DNA of 64,000 nucleotides from Silene conica (taxonomy: Eukaryota > Streptophyta > Magnoliopsida > Caryophyllales > Caryophyllaceae): positions 7,706,399-7,770,398 of the forward strand of contig CM055314.2 in NCBI GenBank assembly GCA_029255685.2. The letters are read 5' to 3'. The position numbers and the translations under genes were made by a program. The notes under the pieces were generated by a model. It saw only the letters and a program-made list of their open reading frames with translations, had not been told where the DNA came from and searched no databases. Shown here piece by piece: positions 1-11,800 of the stretch. The first letter of the stretch is position 1, and each line of letters opens with the position of its first letter.

Positions 1-905
1 AACAACAATGAGAATTTCTCATGACATGAAACCGTCACAAAATAGTCAATCTGAAGTCTCAACACTCTAACAAACCCGTCAACAACATCTGCTTCCAAGT
101 ATAAGCAATCTTCGGGTTTTTCAGAGAAAAAAACTCACAGTAATTCCTCAAGTAAAACATAGAGAGATTTGTCCAGCTAAATAACCATAGACGGAATCCT
201 TTTTTTCACTCACTTCATCAGCTTATTCTCAGTTTCCCACCTATGACAACTGTTTTGTCATCGCGACTCGAACAGACAACACTTAACTTAGTCACCTCTG
301 TCACTAAATAAATCCCGAGCTATTTCAACAGCTTATTCCTAAATTTGTCCAGCTAAATAACCATGTCAGTGCAACCAGTTTGATGAGTCATTTTACTTTA
401 CTTCATGATACAAAACCTAACCTTCTAAACTGTCACTAAACAAATTTTGTTTACAATATTGAGCTTTCGGAAATTACTACTACAGTCCTTAATTGCGGTA
501 AAAATGGTTCGCAGCAAAATGGCAGAATGCAAAACCCCACTTGAGCTCGAGGAAGTTTTACTATCATACTAAATTTCCCTATCTACGACAATATTCCCGT
601 CTTACCTACAAGATACACAACTCGTAACTACAAACTAAGCATGAAACTTATAATTACAATCCCTTCTGCACAATAAAATTCATTACCATCAAACAAACTC
701 GTACCAGAATGCCATTACACTCGTCTTATTTCCCTTCTGACACGAAATTCTTAATCATAGAAAGACGATGAGACACATTACATGAGGTCAAATGTAAGCA
801 GTCATACCTTAAGCACACAACACATAAAAGCATTTTCCAAATAAACCGTAATAAAAATTGCATCGAGAAGTGCAATAAAAGCGAAGAAAATAAGGTTAAA
901 CTCAC
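1..905. other. HO2 intron 2 (partial), no exon found
   Basis: This should be intron on the minus strand. It contains a perfect 22-bp direct repeat (ATTTGTCCAGCTAAATAACC plus AT) at 167-188 and 343-364, spaced 176 bp, which suggests an old tandem duplication. No reading frame resembling the next HO exon was recognised. Confidence 0.5.
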
Positions 906-1949
906 AAGAAACATCATCAGAATCCTCAACAACACCTTCAATAACATCAAACACAAGCTTAGAATCCACCAAATACTTAAGAAACCCATCCAAACTCGGT
1001 TGCCAGCTACTCTCATCTCCACCATCCACCTTCACCTCATCATTCTCATCCAACACCTGAGAATTCCCATACAATCTTCCAGACCCTTTACTATTCTTAA
1101 GATTCATAGCAACAAAACGCATTTCTTCTGTAATCCCTTTACTCTCACCTGCAGTGGCGGAACCAGGATTTGTCGTTAGATACAAACTACTAATTCCATT
1201 AAGGTAACCTAAAAAAATCCGACATTTTAACTAAAAAGTTTCAAACTTCTCACTATTTAGGAGCGAAAATTTCCCGGGTACGAACTACTGATGGAATAAG
1301 GTAAACTTTTCGTTATTTGAGGGCGACCGTTCCTGCTAGCCCGAGCAGTAAAAATCGAAGATTTTAACTAAAAGTTCCGAATTTTTCATTATTCAGGGAG
1401 CACCGTTCCTGCTAACCCCCAATTCCGCAGAAAGATCGAAAATTTTAACTAAAAGTTACGAATTTTTCATTATTTATTCAGGGAGCCACCGTTCCTGCTA
1501 ACCACAATTCAGTAAAAAGGTCGAAAATTTTAACTAAAAGTATCGAACTTTTTTTAAAATTTAGAGGCGACCGCTTTTGTTAGCCCTTAATTTGACCAAT
1601 GTGGTCTAAGGTAAACTAAAAAATCGGAAATTTTAACTAAAAGTTCGAAACCTTTTATTAATAAGGGGTCGAGCGTTCCTGCTAGCCCGGAATTTGGAAG
1701 TTGCTCACCTGGGTATTCTTTTCTGTACCTCGTCCTTTTTCTAAGTAATGGTGGTGGGTATTCTGAGTTTGACGACGTCGTTTTGGGGCCTTCTTCTTCT
1801 TTTTCTTCTTCTTCTTCTGTGTTCGTTATCGGTTCGATATCGGAAGTTGATAGTTTAATGAAGGAGTGTTTGTTGAATTTTAGAGATGTTGAAGGTTGTG
1901 ATAGTGATAATGGTGGTGTGAATTTGGGTAAGGAGAGTGTGAATGCCAT
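906..1949 (-). CDS. HO2: Heme oxygenase 2-like plastid protein, 5' part (exons 1-2; gene runs off left edge)
   Basis: Exon 1 is 1949..1709 (80 codons plus 1 nt) and exon 2 is 1148..906 (243 nt). They join in phase across the conserved YPGESKG heme-oxygenase motif, and exon 2 ends at T|GTGAGT in the middle of a codon. Residues 1-40 are Ser/Thr-rich and basic, as in a chloroplast transit peptide. An acidic stretch (TEEEEEKEEE) follows, then EEMRFVAMNLKN and LKYLVDSKLVFDVIE, typical of plant HO2. In HO1-type enzymes the helix after EEMRFVAM carries the heme-ligand His; here that place reads NLKN, so the His is missing, as in HO2 proteins considered inactive as heme oxygenases. The third exon, expected to begin with an aromatic residue and the YFR-type motif, was not found in 1..905 and should lie beyond the window. 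Start chosen at the first ATG of the transit peptide. HO2 versus another HO paralogue rests on the missing His and the acidic insert. Confidence 0.85.
1152..1703 (+). mobile_element. hAT-like non-autonomous element forming HO2 intron 1
   Basis: The element starts CAGTGGCGGAACCAGGATT, a Tip100/hAT-like terminus, and is flanked by a perfect 8-bp direct repeat CTCACCTG at 1144-1151 and 1704-1711, the hAT target-duplication length. The interior holds four to five degenerate units of 80-90 bp, each with 'AATTTTAACTAAAAGT' and 'CCGTTCCTGCTA' motifs. The right end (..GGAAGTTG) is not a good inverted copy of the left end, so one TIR is decayed or truncated. On the minus strand the element is exactly intron 1 of the HO2-like gene. 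Confidence 0.7.
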
Positions 1950-2214
1950 TGTTGTGGAGTTTAAGCTTCTTGTTGCTCAATGTTCTGGGAGTGTGTTATT
2001 TGTGTTGAACTACTGGCAAACGGGTTTTCGGTTCGATATCGGGTTGGTTCATTACGGATGTATAGAATTTGTGGTTGGATCGGGTTTGAGGTGGATTATT
2101 ACTACCAAGTTATTTACGATAGTGGTCGGTTTTCAGTAATAAAAATTCAGGGTGACTCATATTGGGTCGTGGTAATTCGAGTTTGGGTCCTAAGTTCAGA
2201 TGTTGGGTTGGGTA

Positions 2215-2413
2215 CAAATCGGGTCAATATTGCAAGTCTTGTATAAGTAGCAGTTTAGAGATCGTGTAAAAGTTAATACGGAAGCCGAGAACAGAATAAT
2301 GTTTAAAAATGTCGGCGATTTGGCTGTCAGGTTGGTTGCAAATCGAGTCAATATTGTTAGGTCTATTTTGTGCATAAATAGCGTTTTAGAGATCGTGTAA
2401 AAGTAAACGCGGA
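2215..2413. repeat. Direct duplication between HO2 and tRNA-Val
   Basis: Two roughly 75-bp copies (about 2215-2289 and 2338-2413) share AAATCGRGTCAATATTG and the block TTTAGAGATCGTGTAAAAGT, about 123 bp apart. The rest of 1950-2453 is the HO2 upstream region, without other recognisable features. Confidence 0.6.
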
Positions 2414-2453
2414 AGCGGAATTGAGGGTAAAAACTAACAAATTTGGAGAAAAA

Positions 2454-2526
2454 TGCTACCATCCAGGATCGAACTGGAGACCTTCTGCGTGTAAAGCAGA
2501 CGTGATAACCACTACACCATGGCAGC
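2454..2526 (-). tRNA. tRNA-Val (anticodon UAC)
   Basis: The 73-nt minus-strand sequence folds as a cloverleaf. The acceptor stem is GCTGCCA/TGGTAGC with one G-T pair and discriminator A. The A box is TGGTGTAGTGGTTATCA, the anticodon arm TCTGC-TTTACAC-GCAGA (anticodon TAC), and the T arm TCCAG-TTCGATC-CTGGA. There is no intron. A run of five T follows directly (2453-2449), a Pol III terminator. It lies about 500 bp upstream of the HO2-like start codon on the same strand. Confidence 0.95.
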
Positions 2527-2840
2527 TTTGTTGATAAAAAGGTAGACGGTTTATTATTTACCTGCAAGTAAAACGACATCCACTAGTATAAAAAGCTAGA
2601 CGGTTTATTATTTTTTACTATATATTTTATGGTTAAATTGGCTAGGAACCGGATAATTACTACACAAATTCTAATTTGTGTAGTAATTAGGCATCGTAAA
2701 CTTTTGACGGATCAAGTATTATCCACTTGAGTAGAAAAGGACAAATTATTTGTGATTTCCTATACTTTGTCTTAGTCTTAGACCATTCCCAAGCAAAAAG
2801 GCTCACATGAATTTGTTCTTTTACTGAAATAAAAAATATG

Positions 2841-3049
2841 TACTCCCTCCGTCTCGATCAATTGTTCTCTATTGTTTTTGATACAAAGATTGAGTAAAGA
2901 AGTATGAATAAATTTGGACCACAAATCACATGGCTCCACAAGCAATGAAATGCGATCCACAAAAGGTTGCCAAAAATGGAAATAGATAACAATTTAATGA
3001 CACACCCCAAAATGGAAATAAATAACTATTAACCGGAACAGAGGGAATA
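2841..3049. mobile_element. Stowaway-like MITE
   Basis: About 205 bp bordered by TACTCCCTCCGTCTCGATCA on the left and ..CCGGAACAGAGGGAATA on the right. These are imperfect Stowaway termini with TA flanks. No coding capacity. Confidence 0.75.
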
Positions 3050-3814
3050 AAATTTATCGAGGGTTGCAGTTATATATAAAGAAAGACGTTACTATCAATT
3101 ACAAGTTAAAAACCCATAGTGCCCTCTCACAAGTCACAATATTGGAAGTGACACATATATGCGCGACAGATATATGCGCAACACTTAACAGTTCATTCTC
3201 AGCCATAAACAGTACGAGTAATTTTTTTCACAAAATCGCAAAAAGTTACGTGCAAGGATGAATTAAGAGCCGTTTCTCTATATGTTTTATGAACCTGTAT
3301 TGCTCGGACTTTTAATTGTCCATAGAAATGGATTCATGCATAGATATAGTTTATGTTAAGCTAAAAGTTAAAAATCATTGATAATTAGCTCAATGCATAC
3401 TGGGGTTCGAGCAACCTCGCCTGGTTAGTCATTAAAGAATGCCACCGAATCCTAAACCTGTATTATTGTTCTTCACAGAAAAAGGGTAACTTCAGAAAAG
3501 GTATCAGAGCCTGAATTCAAGCACAAAGAACAACTCCTGATAACAACTTCGACATTTTGTAAGTCGTTTTCCTTACAGTCGTGATACAGACTGAACAACC
3601 AGAAACTTACAGGGGATAATAAGCATTTCTATGTCGACGGCCAGGTTTCAAGAGCATCACAGTTCAGACTTCAGACTAAGGCTCTAGTGCCAAGAGATGA
3701 AATCAAAGAAATGGTAAAGAACGCTAATAGCTACCTTCCATGAAACGGGTTGAAATCACATTTAATGATGACTTAATTTTGAGCATTACAAAGAAAAAAC
3801 ATTTCTAGTAATCG

Positions 3815-4207
3815 TCACTTGAAAGTCCTAAAGTGCCGAGCTGCAAGAGATATCAGTGACTGAATTTTGGCAATGGCGTCAGTTTGATCAGGTGGACACT
3901 TTGAGAGAGAGATGTTCAAGGACTGAAGCCCTTCCTCAACTTTCCCTTCAGACAATGCTACACATCCAAGCTTATACGCTTCCTCGGCAATCTGAGCGTC
4001 ATAAACGGGACCTGAACTTTGAATGGGGCTCTTGTTGGACTTGTTCTTTAAAGGGGATGGAAATGGCTCGAGCATTGAACTAGCATGAGCGTATTCTAAA
4101 GCAGCGATAGCTGTATTTATCTCTGCCATGAGAGCTTCAGGTGTAGTCGGGAAAACTTTGATAGCATCAAAGACACTCCAACGTGTTCTTCCATCTCTAG
4201 ATTCCAT
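3815..4207 (-). CDS. Small conserved plant protein with TPR-like helices, function unknown
   Basis: A single coding exon of 131 codons including stop. The start is the ATG at 4207; the reading frame opens a few codons further up at a TTG, but an in-frame TAG lies just above that. The protein begins MESRDGRTRWSVFD, a motif I associate with a small plant family of unknown function. It continues with helices around EALMAEINTAIAALEYA. After a polar linker (residues about 50-70) comes a second helical block, AEEAYKLGCVALSEGKVEEG then LQSLNISLSKCPP, shaped like one tetratricopeptide hairpin (A..A...G..A...G....A..). No signal peptide or membrane segment. The 3' untranslated region probably covers about 3480-3814. 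Family recognition is from memory; no function is claimed. Confidence 0.7.
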   Translation of the reverse strand: MESRDGRTRWSVFDAIKVFPTTPEALMAEINTAIAALEYAHASSMLEPFPSPLKNKSNKSPIQSSGPVYDAQIAEEAYKLGCVALSEGKVEEGLQSLNISLSKCPPDQTDAIAKIQSLISLAARHFRTFK

Positions 4208-4323
4208 GTCTAAATGCAGTCTCAAGATCTAGCACTACTAGTTTGAATATCCTATCATTTTCTTCGGTTATTCCGATATATGATAAAAAAAAAGTATCAA
4301 TGAAAGAACTATGAATCCCTTAC

Positions 4324-4408
4324 AAGTTCAGGTTGCCACCAGAGAAACGCAGCTGGATTGTCGCAGAATCATCAAAACTTCAAAAGGGTTCTCAGTTCTC
4401 AGTATATC
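4324..4408 (-). other. Possible 5'-UTR exon of the 3.8-kb gene
   Basis: On the minus strand a strong acceptor (TTTGGTTTGCAG) precedes and a good donor (ACTT|GTAAGG) follows an 85-nt segment without an open frame. It lies just upstream of the coding exon that starts at 4207. Consistent with a leader exon; unproven. Confidence 0.35.
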
Positions 4409-5120
4409 CTGCAAACCAAATCAATGCAGAAGCAGACATTAGGAATCTACTGGTTCATTCAAGTAACATGAATTTAAGTGTTGAGGTCTACAGGAGTAGT
4501 GTCCTAGCCATCACGACAACAACATTTTTTATGTGCCTCAACGACCCCCTCTAACGGTAACATTATCTTTGCGTTAATAGCGCATAAAGGTTGTTTCGCA
4601 ACGATTCATAATCAAATTTTCAGAAATGCATAGACTGAAATGCACGATGCGTCCTAACAAATCAAAAATATTGTTGATCGAGGCACAACTACTATTTACT
4701 ACCTAACACGCCTCCAATTCGTCGAACAAATAAGCCAAATGTACACGGCAACTAAACATCAACGGCACCCTCCACACTTTTCCTAGCAGATGCAAAAAGA
4801 AAGGCTTTCATGGCAAAAATAGAGTACAACTATCAAGTATGGTATATGAAGCACATAGTGGAATAATCCGTATGATTTTTGACGAATTTAAGGCTCGTGT
4901 TCATAGGTCTTTACATATCAGTTAAAGTAATCTCACTATTTCATATACTGAAATCTGATTTATGTTATGAAAAACAGCCCTTGTGCCCATATCTCTTTGC
5001 TTTGTCCTTTTCCAAAGGCTAGGAATAGAAAAATCCGACAATGGAACCCAAATTCACAATCCGGAGTGCCATCTCTACTCAACACTACTCCCGATTTATC
5101 ACCATCTCCCCTAAATATTA

Positions 5121-6141
5121 CTCCCCCTCCATCATAATCATTTGTTTACCTGTGATTTGTAAAAGAGCGATGAAAGCACTAGCAGGGTGGTAGCATATTA
5201 AAGGTGTCACATGATCCAATACAAGACAAAATTGGTAGAAATGAAACATTTGAGCTGTGTATACATTCTTCCATCAGCCTACATATAAAGGCACTTTCCT
5301 TGTACATGAAATGTGCAACACAAAATATAATTCACGAGGGCAGTAGCCCCAGAAGTGCATTGCATCTCTTACTCTCTGAAATTCTTGCATCATTTATTCT
5401 AATATTCACAGTAATTGATCACGACTTAGGGCATAAAATTCATCATCGTATCAGAGCCACTGAGCTATGTGACAGGAGCGGTTACCAAGCCTGAAAGTGA
5501 TACAGCCAAGATGGAAGCTTGGGCTGCAGTGAACCATTAGGTGATCTGGATGCTACAAAACATGAGTGAAAGGATAAAACTTGTGGTGATGTACACGGAA
5601 ACTGCCACTGGAATACTCTACAGAGAAGGTACACCATTGCTAATGGTGCAAGGAAGTTCAAGCTAAAAAAAAGATTTGTATGACACGAGTCAGAACAATA
5701 GAACAATAGAGGAGTACTGCACTCGGATGCAGATTGTGTATTTAGAGGCTGCAGAAATACAGGCTGAAGAAAGAAAGTTATTTCAGTTCTTGAATGGGGC
5801 TGGATAGAGTATGGACCATCAGAAGAAACTGTATGGGTCTTGATCCAAGAGGAGATTCAAAACAGGAACCTCAAGACACAAAAGGACCAGGACATGACTG
5901 CGCTTTCGAGCAAGGGAGAAACAGAAGATCAAAAACAGAAATGTAAGCACTGTGGTCAAGTCTGAGCAGTGTCGGGAAGGCCAACAATGTCCCAGGAGGT
6001 AGGGCTGCAGGGAACTACAGACCAAAGAAAGCCTACCAAGGAGGAAAAAGAGGTTTCTGAAGAAGTGCAGCAAATGCAATAACTGAGGACGGAAACCCGA
6101 CAGCAGCTATTTAAATAAATAAATGATTGGGACGGAGGGAG
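5121..6141. mobile_element. Stowaway-like TIR element enclosing a Copia gag fragment
   Basis: The left end CTCCCCCTCCATCATAATCA and the right end (reverse complement CTCCCTCCGTCCCAATCATT) match as about 30-bp inverted repeats. Each is flanked by TA. At about 1.02 kb it is far longer than usual Stowaway MITEs, because most of the interior is a decayed retrotransposon gag segment. Confidence 0.6.
5440..6090 (+). pseudogene. Decayed Copia gag fragment
   Basis: A run of plus-strand frames interrupted by stops and frameshifts reads like a Copia gag polyprotein. It has an early WMLQNMSERI-like block, then 'FQFLNGAG' (the QFLNGL motif), 'VLIQEEIQNR' (LxQEExxR motif) and 'KCKHCGQ', the start of a CCHC knuckle at about 5946. 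A sequence like the Met-tRNA primer-binding site (GTATCAGAGCC) lies at about 5451. No LTR, integrase or RT follows. Confidence 0.65.
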
Positions 6142-6177
6142 TACATATGAACCATATTCACTCCACACCAACATTAT

Positions 6178-6450
6178 ACTTAGAATCTGCAAATAATAGT
6201 TGGGTCAACCATTACCTTTAAGGTTTTGGTGGGATGGTTCACCTATCATGGTATCAGAGCTAGTGTGACCGAAGGTCACGGTTTCAAATCCTGACAACCT
6301 CAAAAACCCTCAAAAAACCACAAGTTGAAACCCAGCACACGGTATTGGGAGCCAGTGCAAACTAACCACTCTTCAAGCCCAATGGGCATTTGAGTGAGGG
6401 AGCGTATTAGGAATATTAATAATAGTTGGACCTCAACTATTACCTACATT
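6178..6450 (+). mobile_element. TRIM retrotransposon, degenerate
   Basis: A short LTR (about 6178-6248, ending CTATCA) is followed directly by the primer-binding site TGGTATCAGAGC (6249). Then come a non-coding internal region of about 155 bp, a purine tract (GTGAGGGAGCG) and the start of a second LTR (TATTAGGAATATTAATAATA, from 6405). The second LTR is truncated. The element is the same family as the intact copy at 45561-45837. Confidence 0.75.
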
Positions 6451-8640
6451 CAATCAAGAAAACCAGAGTCTCAACAAAGACATGACTGGTACAAGTGCAG
6501 AACCAAACCCCTTCAACATCTCAGCAACAAATCCATCTTTCATTATTTGCACCAGAAAATGAATCAAAATGGCAACCAATATCTTTAATAACAAAATTAC
6601 TACCTACAAAATACTCCATCCACACTTACCAATTTACCATACAATCATACATGAAATAATAAGGGAAAAAACACACTTTTCCCAATACATTTTCATCAAA
6701 ACTCACCAACACCCATGACCCATCTTACCATTTTTCTCTAATAATTTCATCCCATCATTTATTTACCTTTGATTAAATTATCCATCGCTGACTATAGAAA
6801 AAGATAAAACAAAGAATTAGAAAGAAAGGGGTTCTAGTTATTATTACTGTCTCTGTCTCAATCATTTGTTTACGTATTAAAATATCAAAATAACCAAAGA
6901 AGAGGAGATTACCAAAACCCTTTATGAAAAAGCTCTCGACTTAGCCACCAAACTAGAATAACTCTAACCAAAACGAGTAATAAAAAATTGGGAAATCCCT
7001 TGAAATTGCAATACTCAAAAGATTGTTTTTTTTTTGAATTTTTTGATGTATAATGATTTAGATATGATTAAAGGAAGATGAGCTCAAGAAGATTGTTCTT
7101 GTAGAAATGGTATGAGTGTTAAAATTGTGTTATTAATTGCAAGAATATTTGTTTAGGTGTTAAGTCACCTTTCAACAACAACCGACCCATCATTTTACTC
7201 CCTCCGATCAGTTATTGTCCTTTAATTAAACACAAATACTACGAAAATATAAGGGCGAATTATTAAACACAAATTCTTATTTGCAACGGCACTATCCGTC
7301 GTAAGCTTGTGACGGATACTGTTTTCTCTCACAAAATATTAAATTAATCATTAAATTCATTTTCTAAAATAAAAAGGACAATAACAATTGACTGAGACAT
7401 TTAAAAGTAGAATAATACTTCTTTCATTTTCCTATTTTATTTCCATTTGTTTTCTGAATGTCAAAGTTTTCGAACTTTGACCGTAAATAGGTTAGAGAAT
7501 AATAAATTTCAAGTTATGAAATTAGACCATTTACAATTATTATCCAAATATTTTTGAGGAAAAGAATTTCAATAGAAAAATAATGTATAAGTATCAAAAA
7601 ATACGGTCAAAGGTGCATTATAAAGCAAATGAGAATAAAATAAATAAATGAAGTACAACAAAGAGTATAATATAATTAAATAATTAACGAAGATGTGGAT
7701 AGAATTATAGAAGTAACCAATAGGTGTCTGACAACTCAACTTGAGAAACAACAAAACGTTAACAAACTTCTTTTTATCATCAATTGTGGAGGACTGGAGC
7801 CGGGAGGCTTAAGGGAGATAAGAACAAAAATTTCGATTAAGAACGACAATATCAATCTTAAGTTTAAGATGTACGGAGTATTAAGTTATCATATTAGTTA
7901 CAAGCCGTAAACGGGTTAAATAATATCCGAGTAAATAGATAAGATGAAAGTAAAATATTGCTCACTAAATATTTTACGGATATGTCTGTTTTCGATGAGA
8001 CTTGGCGACTTGGTATAAAAAATAAAAACATTTCAAAGACGATGTTTATTGGTGATTTATGGCTATTTTGGCTAGAACAAATTTAAATTATTAATTCTAA
8101 TTTAATGTTATATAGAGTATTCCTATTATTTTTTGTGATTAATGTGATGTAAACTTTTGTTTTGACCATCTATGTGATGGTATGTTAATAAGTTTCTCTT
8201 GTGGCGGATATATCTGTCACAAACCTGCAACTGGTCAAGTACAACAACTTGAAAATATCCGTCACAAATAATAACCCGTCGCAAGCAAGACTTACTATTG
8301 TCTTACTACAACTTGTTTAGATAAAATAAAAATAAAAGTGCACGGAGAATCACAAATGCTTTGTCTTTATGTTTCCAAACGAGTTTTATTGACCTGTCAC
8401 AAGCTTGCGACAGTATCATCACAAATGAAAATGTGTGATGTTATGTTAACTTGGTGCAGAAAGAAAATCGGATAGAATTAACAGTATTTATTTTTGTTCT
8501 ATTTAAATCGGCTCACTTAACTAAAGACGGTTTTAAGCAAGATCCTATTGCCTTCAAGCCAATTTATGTTGTAATAGCTTTTAAGCATTAATAAATAATA
8601 AAAGATTATCGAAAAGAAGTAACAAGGATGGTACGAAACA
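6451..8640. other. Intergenic, MITE remnants only
   Basis: No gene recognised. It holds a one-sided Stowaway-like end near 6850 (CTCAATCATTTGTTTAC) and scattered GTGACGGATA/TCCGTCAC motifs at about 7290-7330, 8200-8280 and 8390-8430, the kind of inverted end found in TIR elements. Confidence 0.5.
7197..7410. mobile_element. Stowaway-like MITE, degenerate
   Basis: The left end CTCCCTCCGATCAGTTATTG with following GTCCTTT is matched by an inverted right end (AAAAAGGACAATAACAATTG then ACTGAGACA). About 210 bp. The interior contains TTGCAACGGCACTATCCGTC and its partial inverse. Confidence 0.65.
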
Positions 8641-8897
8641 ATAAACATAACATCCGATCTTTTTTTCAAGATTATAAACAGCGGCTACTCAAAATGTGTA
8701 ACGATAGAGGGTTGGAATATCCAGCGGCAGTAAGTTGAGTAGCATCACACAGAACACAAATTGCTCAGAGGTGTTACTTGAAATCTTGACAATCATGCAT
8801 TGAAAAGCATTAACTATTGTTTCTAATGAAGCAAACGTATTTGAAGAAGCGAGTTCACTATGTCGTGCAGCAGATCCTTGGCTTTTTTATAAGCATA

Positions 8898-11800
8898 TCA
8901 GCCTAGTCTTGCTTCTCGTCTCAGTACCTGTACCAATGATAGGCACGCAGATGAGCGAGCGATTAAAGATTATGCTGCTGCATTGTAACAATTACACAAT
9001 CTCCTCTGAAACGAAATATTTTCAATCATTTTCATTATGAAACCGTGGCTATATGATAGTACAATGTTCGGTACATCTCTGTATTGTTAACACGGGGATA
9101 AGGGCGTGCATACGAGAAACCCGCCCTGAATTTGAAACCAAATTTTATTCAACTTAAAGTAGACCCATGTGACAATATCAACCTCTATTACCCTTATACA
9201 ACTCTCGACGACCTTCTTCTATCAGTCCGTAAAACTAGGGTCAACATTTAAGGTAACCAAAATAACGGCAAAGCCTTGTCGAAAATTAGCTATCAGTCTG
9301 CTAACACGAACCTCATAGGCTCATATGCAGTCTTTATTTAAGAGGAGAAACAGGAAAAATTATGGAGGCAAGAAGGGAAGACGGGAGAAATATAATGGCG
9401 GCAGAAAGGGGGAAATATGAGCGGAAAAAAATGAGGTGCACAAGCATTACAAGACCATGTAATACATGAGCCTAACGTTAAAGAGAACAAATTGTGAGAA
9501 CTGGTACGATAGATACCTCTTCAGCGAATTTTATCAGGATAGTGGTTCGCGGTCGCAATTGTCCTTCCACTGGCACAAAATGAGCAGTCACAACAGCCGG
9601 GAAACCCGCACCATCCAAGACACCCTTCATAAAGAGCAGAAATATCAAGCTTCAATTCTTTAGATAACTGTTAGCCAGATAACCATATATGGAAGACATA
9701 CCCTTACTATTCCAGCAACAAATGCACCACAGTTGAATGTTCCCATATCTTTTGGTATCGAAATAAATCTAAATATATCACAGCTCAACAACTTTATCAA
9801 TGTGCAATAAAATATCTCTAGACAAAGCATTCTCTGTATATTAGAGGGGCTTACCTGTTCACAAGGAGCTCTTTCTCGGATATCATATATTCATCTTCAT
9901 GCTCAGTTCCCTTCTCAAGTGAATCAGCAACCTAGTATTGAAATAGTTGCGAAGATTAGTTAGATATTTTACGTAAAACCTGAGAGTACCATGCTCCTGA
10001 TCTACTGGGTTCATATTGACAAAAACCTGAGAGGTTATCCAGCCAGCAAACTGTCGATCAAGAGGCTAAATGTAAATTTTTAAACTGAAACGGTTTCGGA
10101 CAGTGCCTATTGCGCACATATGGAGAGTCAAATAAGAAACATTTCAAGAGATTTCATATCCTCGCCACTAAATAATGGTGCGGATTAGTATTATAGCAAC
10201 CTGCTCAGAGCTCCAACCAAATTAGTTGGAGCTAACAATGAATACTGTACCAAATACATGGCTCATGCTAAAATTAAGACCGCCCCCGAAATACTTTAGC
10301 AACTACGTATTACAGAATGCAGAACCTTCACCACCTAGCAAACTCTCCGTGTCAGGTTATGGGTGGCAGATTGCAGGTAACTCAGTGTGGCTTTTAATCC
10401 CACAAAGTACACCCATTAACATTAAAAGACAACAAATTTTTATTGAATTACAGTGATTACAGAAAGAAGAATAGTTTTTGCTTCGAAGTTGTAGGAAATA
10501 GACATGTGGCATAACTGTAAAAGACAACAGCGTGATGACCATTCCAAGACTCATAAAAACTATGCTTCAAGCTTACTCATAAAAACTATGCATAAAGCTT
10601 AAATCAAGGTGTATGTGTTGTATACAGCCAATACAGGACACAGAATCATTGAATAAATGTCTTAACAACAAAAGGCACTCTGAGGACAAGGATGATTTTC
10701 TACAATACCAGATGAGCATTGATAAATGCTGACCCACAAGAATAAGTGCTTTTCTAGAATTGTGTCAATGTGTCTATCATGTGGACCAACCTAGCGTAAC
10801 TGTTTCAAGTGCTGTCTGGTACTCTGGTATTGGAGCGCAAAAACGGATAAGTCAGAATGGCAAAGTGTGCATTTGAACACACAACTTTCACATGTGACAA
10901 CTTCAATTAGCCTTTCAGCTGACTCTTGCAGGCTTGTTACTATTGCTGATTGATCAGATTCTGGAAAATGGGTATTACAGTCTACAGAAGGGATTATAAA
11001 TTACCCACAGTCCATTTGTATACCCACAAAACCCTTTTTTTCAAAACCGGGCCTTTAAAGAGATTCTTGTCTTCAGTTTTAGTGACCTTTTTCTCAAATT
11101 TGGTAACAAAAAATTGGTGTAAGAGATTAAGAGGCACAAGGGCAGTACAATATAAAGAGGATAGACCACTTGAACCTGCGTCGCCTATAAAATAGACTTC
11201 CTTAATAGTGCTAGCATAAAAAATACTTAAGTCTGGCCATGGATATATGAAAGTAACACCCCCAGTACTCCAGTAAATCATTCAACACCAAGCAGTCACA
11301 ATGTCCAGCTTACCCACTGTTCATCTCTCTCCCTAACCAGTAACAGGCATTCTTCCTAGCATCATAGCACAACACTTAAAGATGACTTACAGGGAAAAAT
11401 ATTCCCCTAAAGATACTAGACTTCAAAACAAGTTGCAAAATATTATATGCAACACATACCTTACCAAACAGGACCTTCCACACAGTGCTGTGTACAAAAG
11501 ACAGAATACCGAGTAGACGGGTCTCCCTTCTATTACCCTGAAACCAAAAACGAGAAAGTTCTTGAATAATCATATTAGATTTATCACTTATAATTTTCTT
11601 TCATGTGCATTGGAATCAAAAATTCACTGTTCTTTCAATTTGTAGCATGATGGAATAAAGCAAAACAACTCAACAAATTGTTTGTGTTTATATTGTTGTG
11701 GAGAAACAATCGATCAATTCAATTTCAAACCCCGACTTTCATTAGGCTTACTCTAGATACAATCTCTCAGGAATCCCAACACAAAGGAAAGGCTTTGTAT

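Noticed and set aside
1783-2246. Plus-strand open frames over HO2 exon 1 and its promoter
   Set aside because: They are antisense to the transit-peptide exon, have low-complexity Ser runs, and show no splice or family support.
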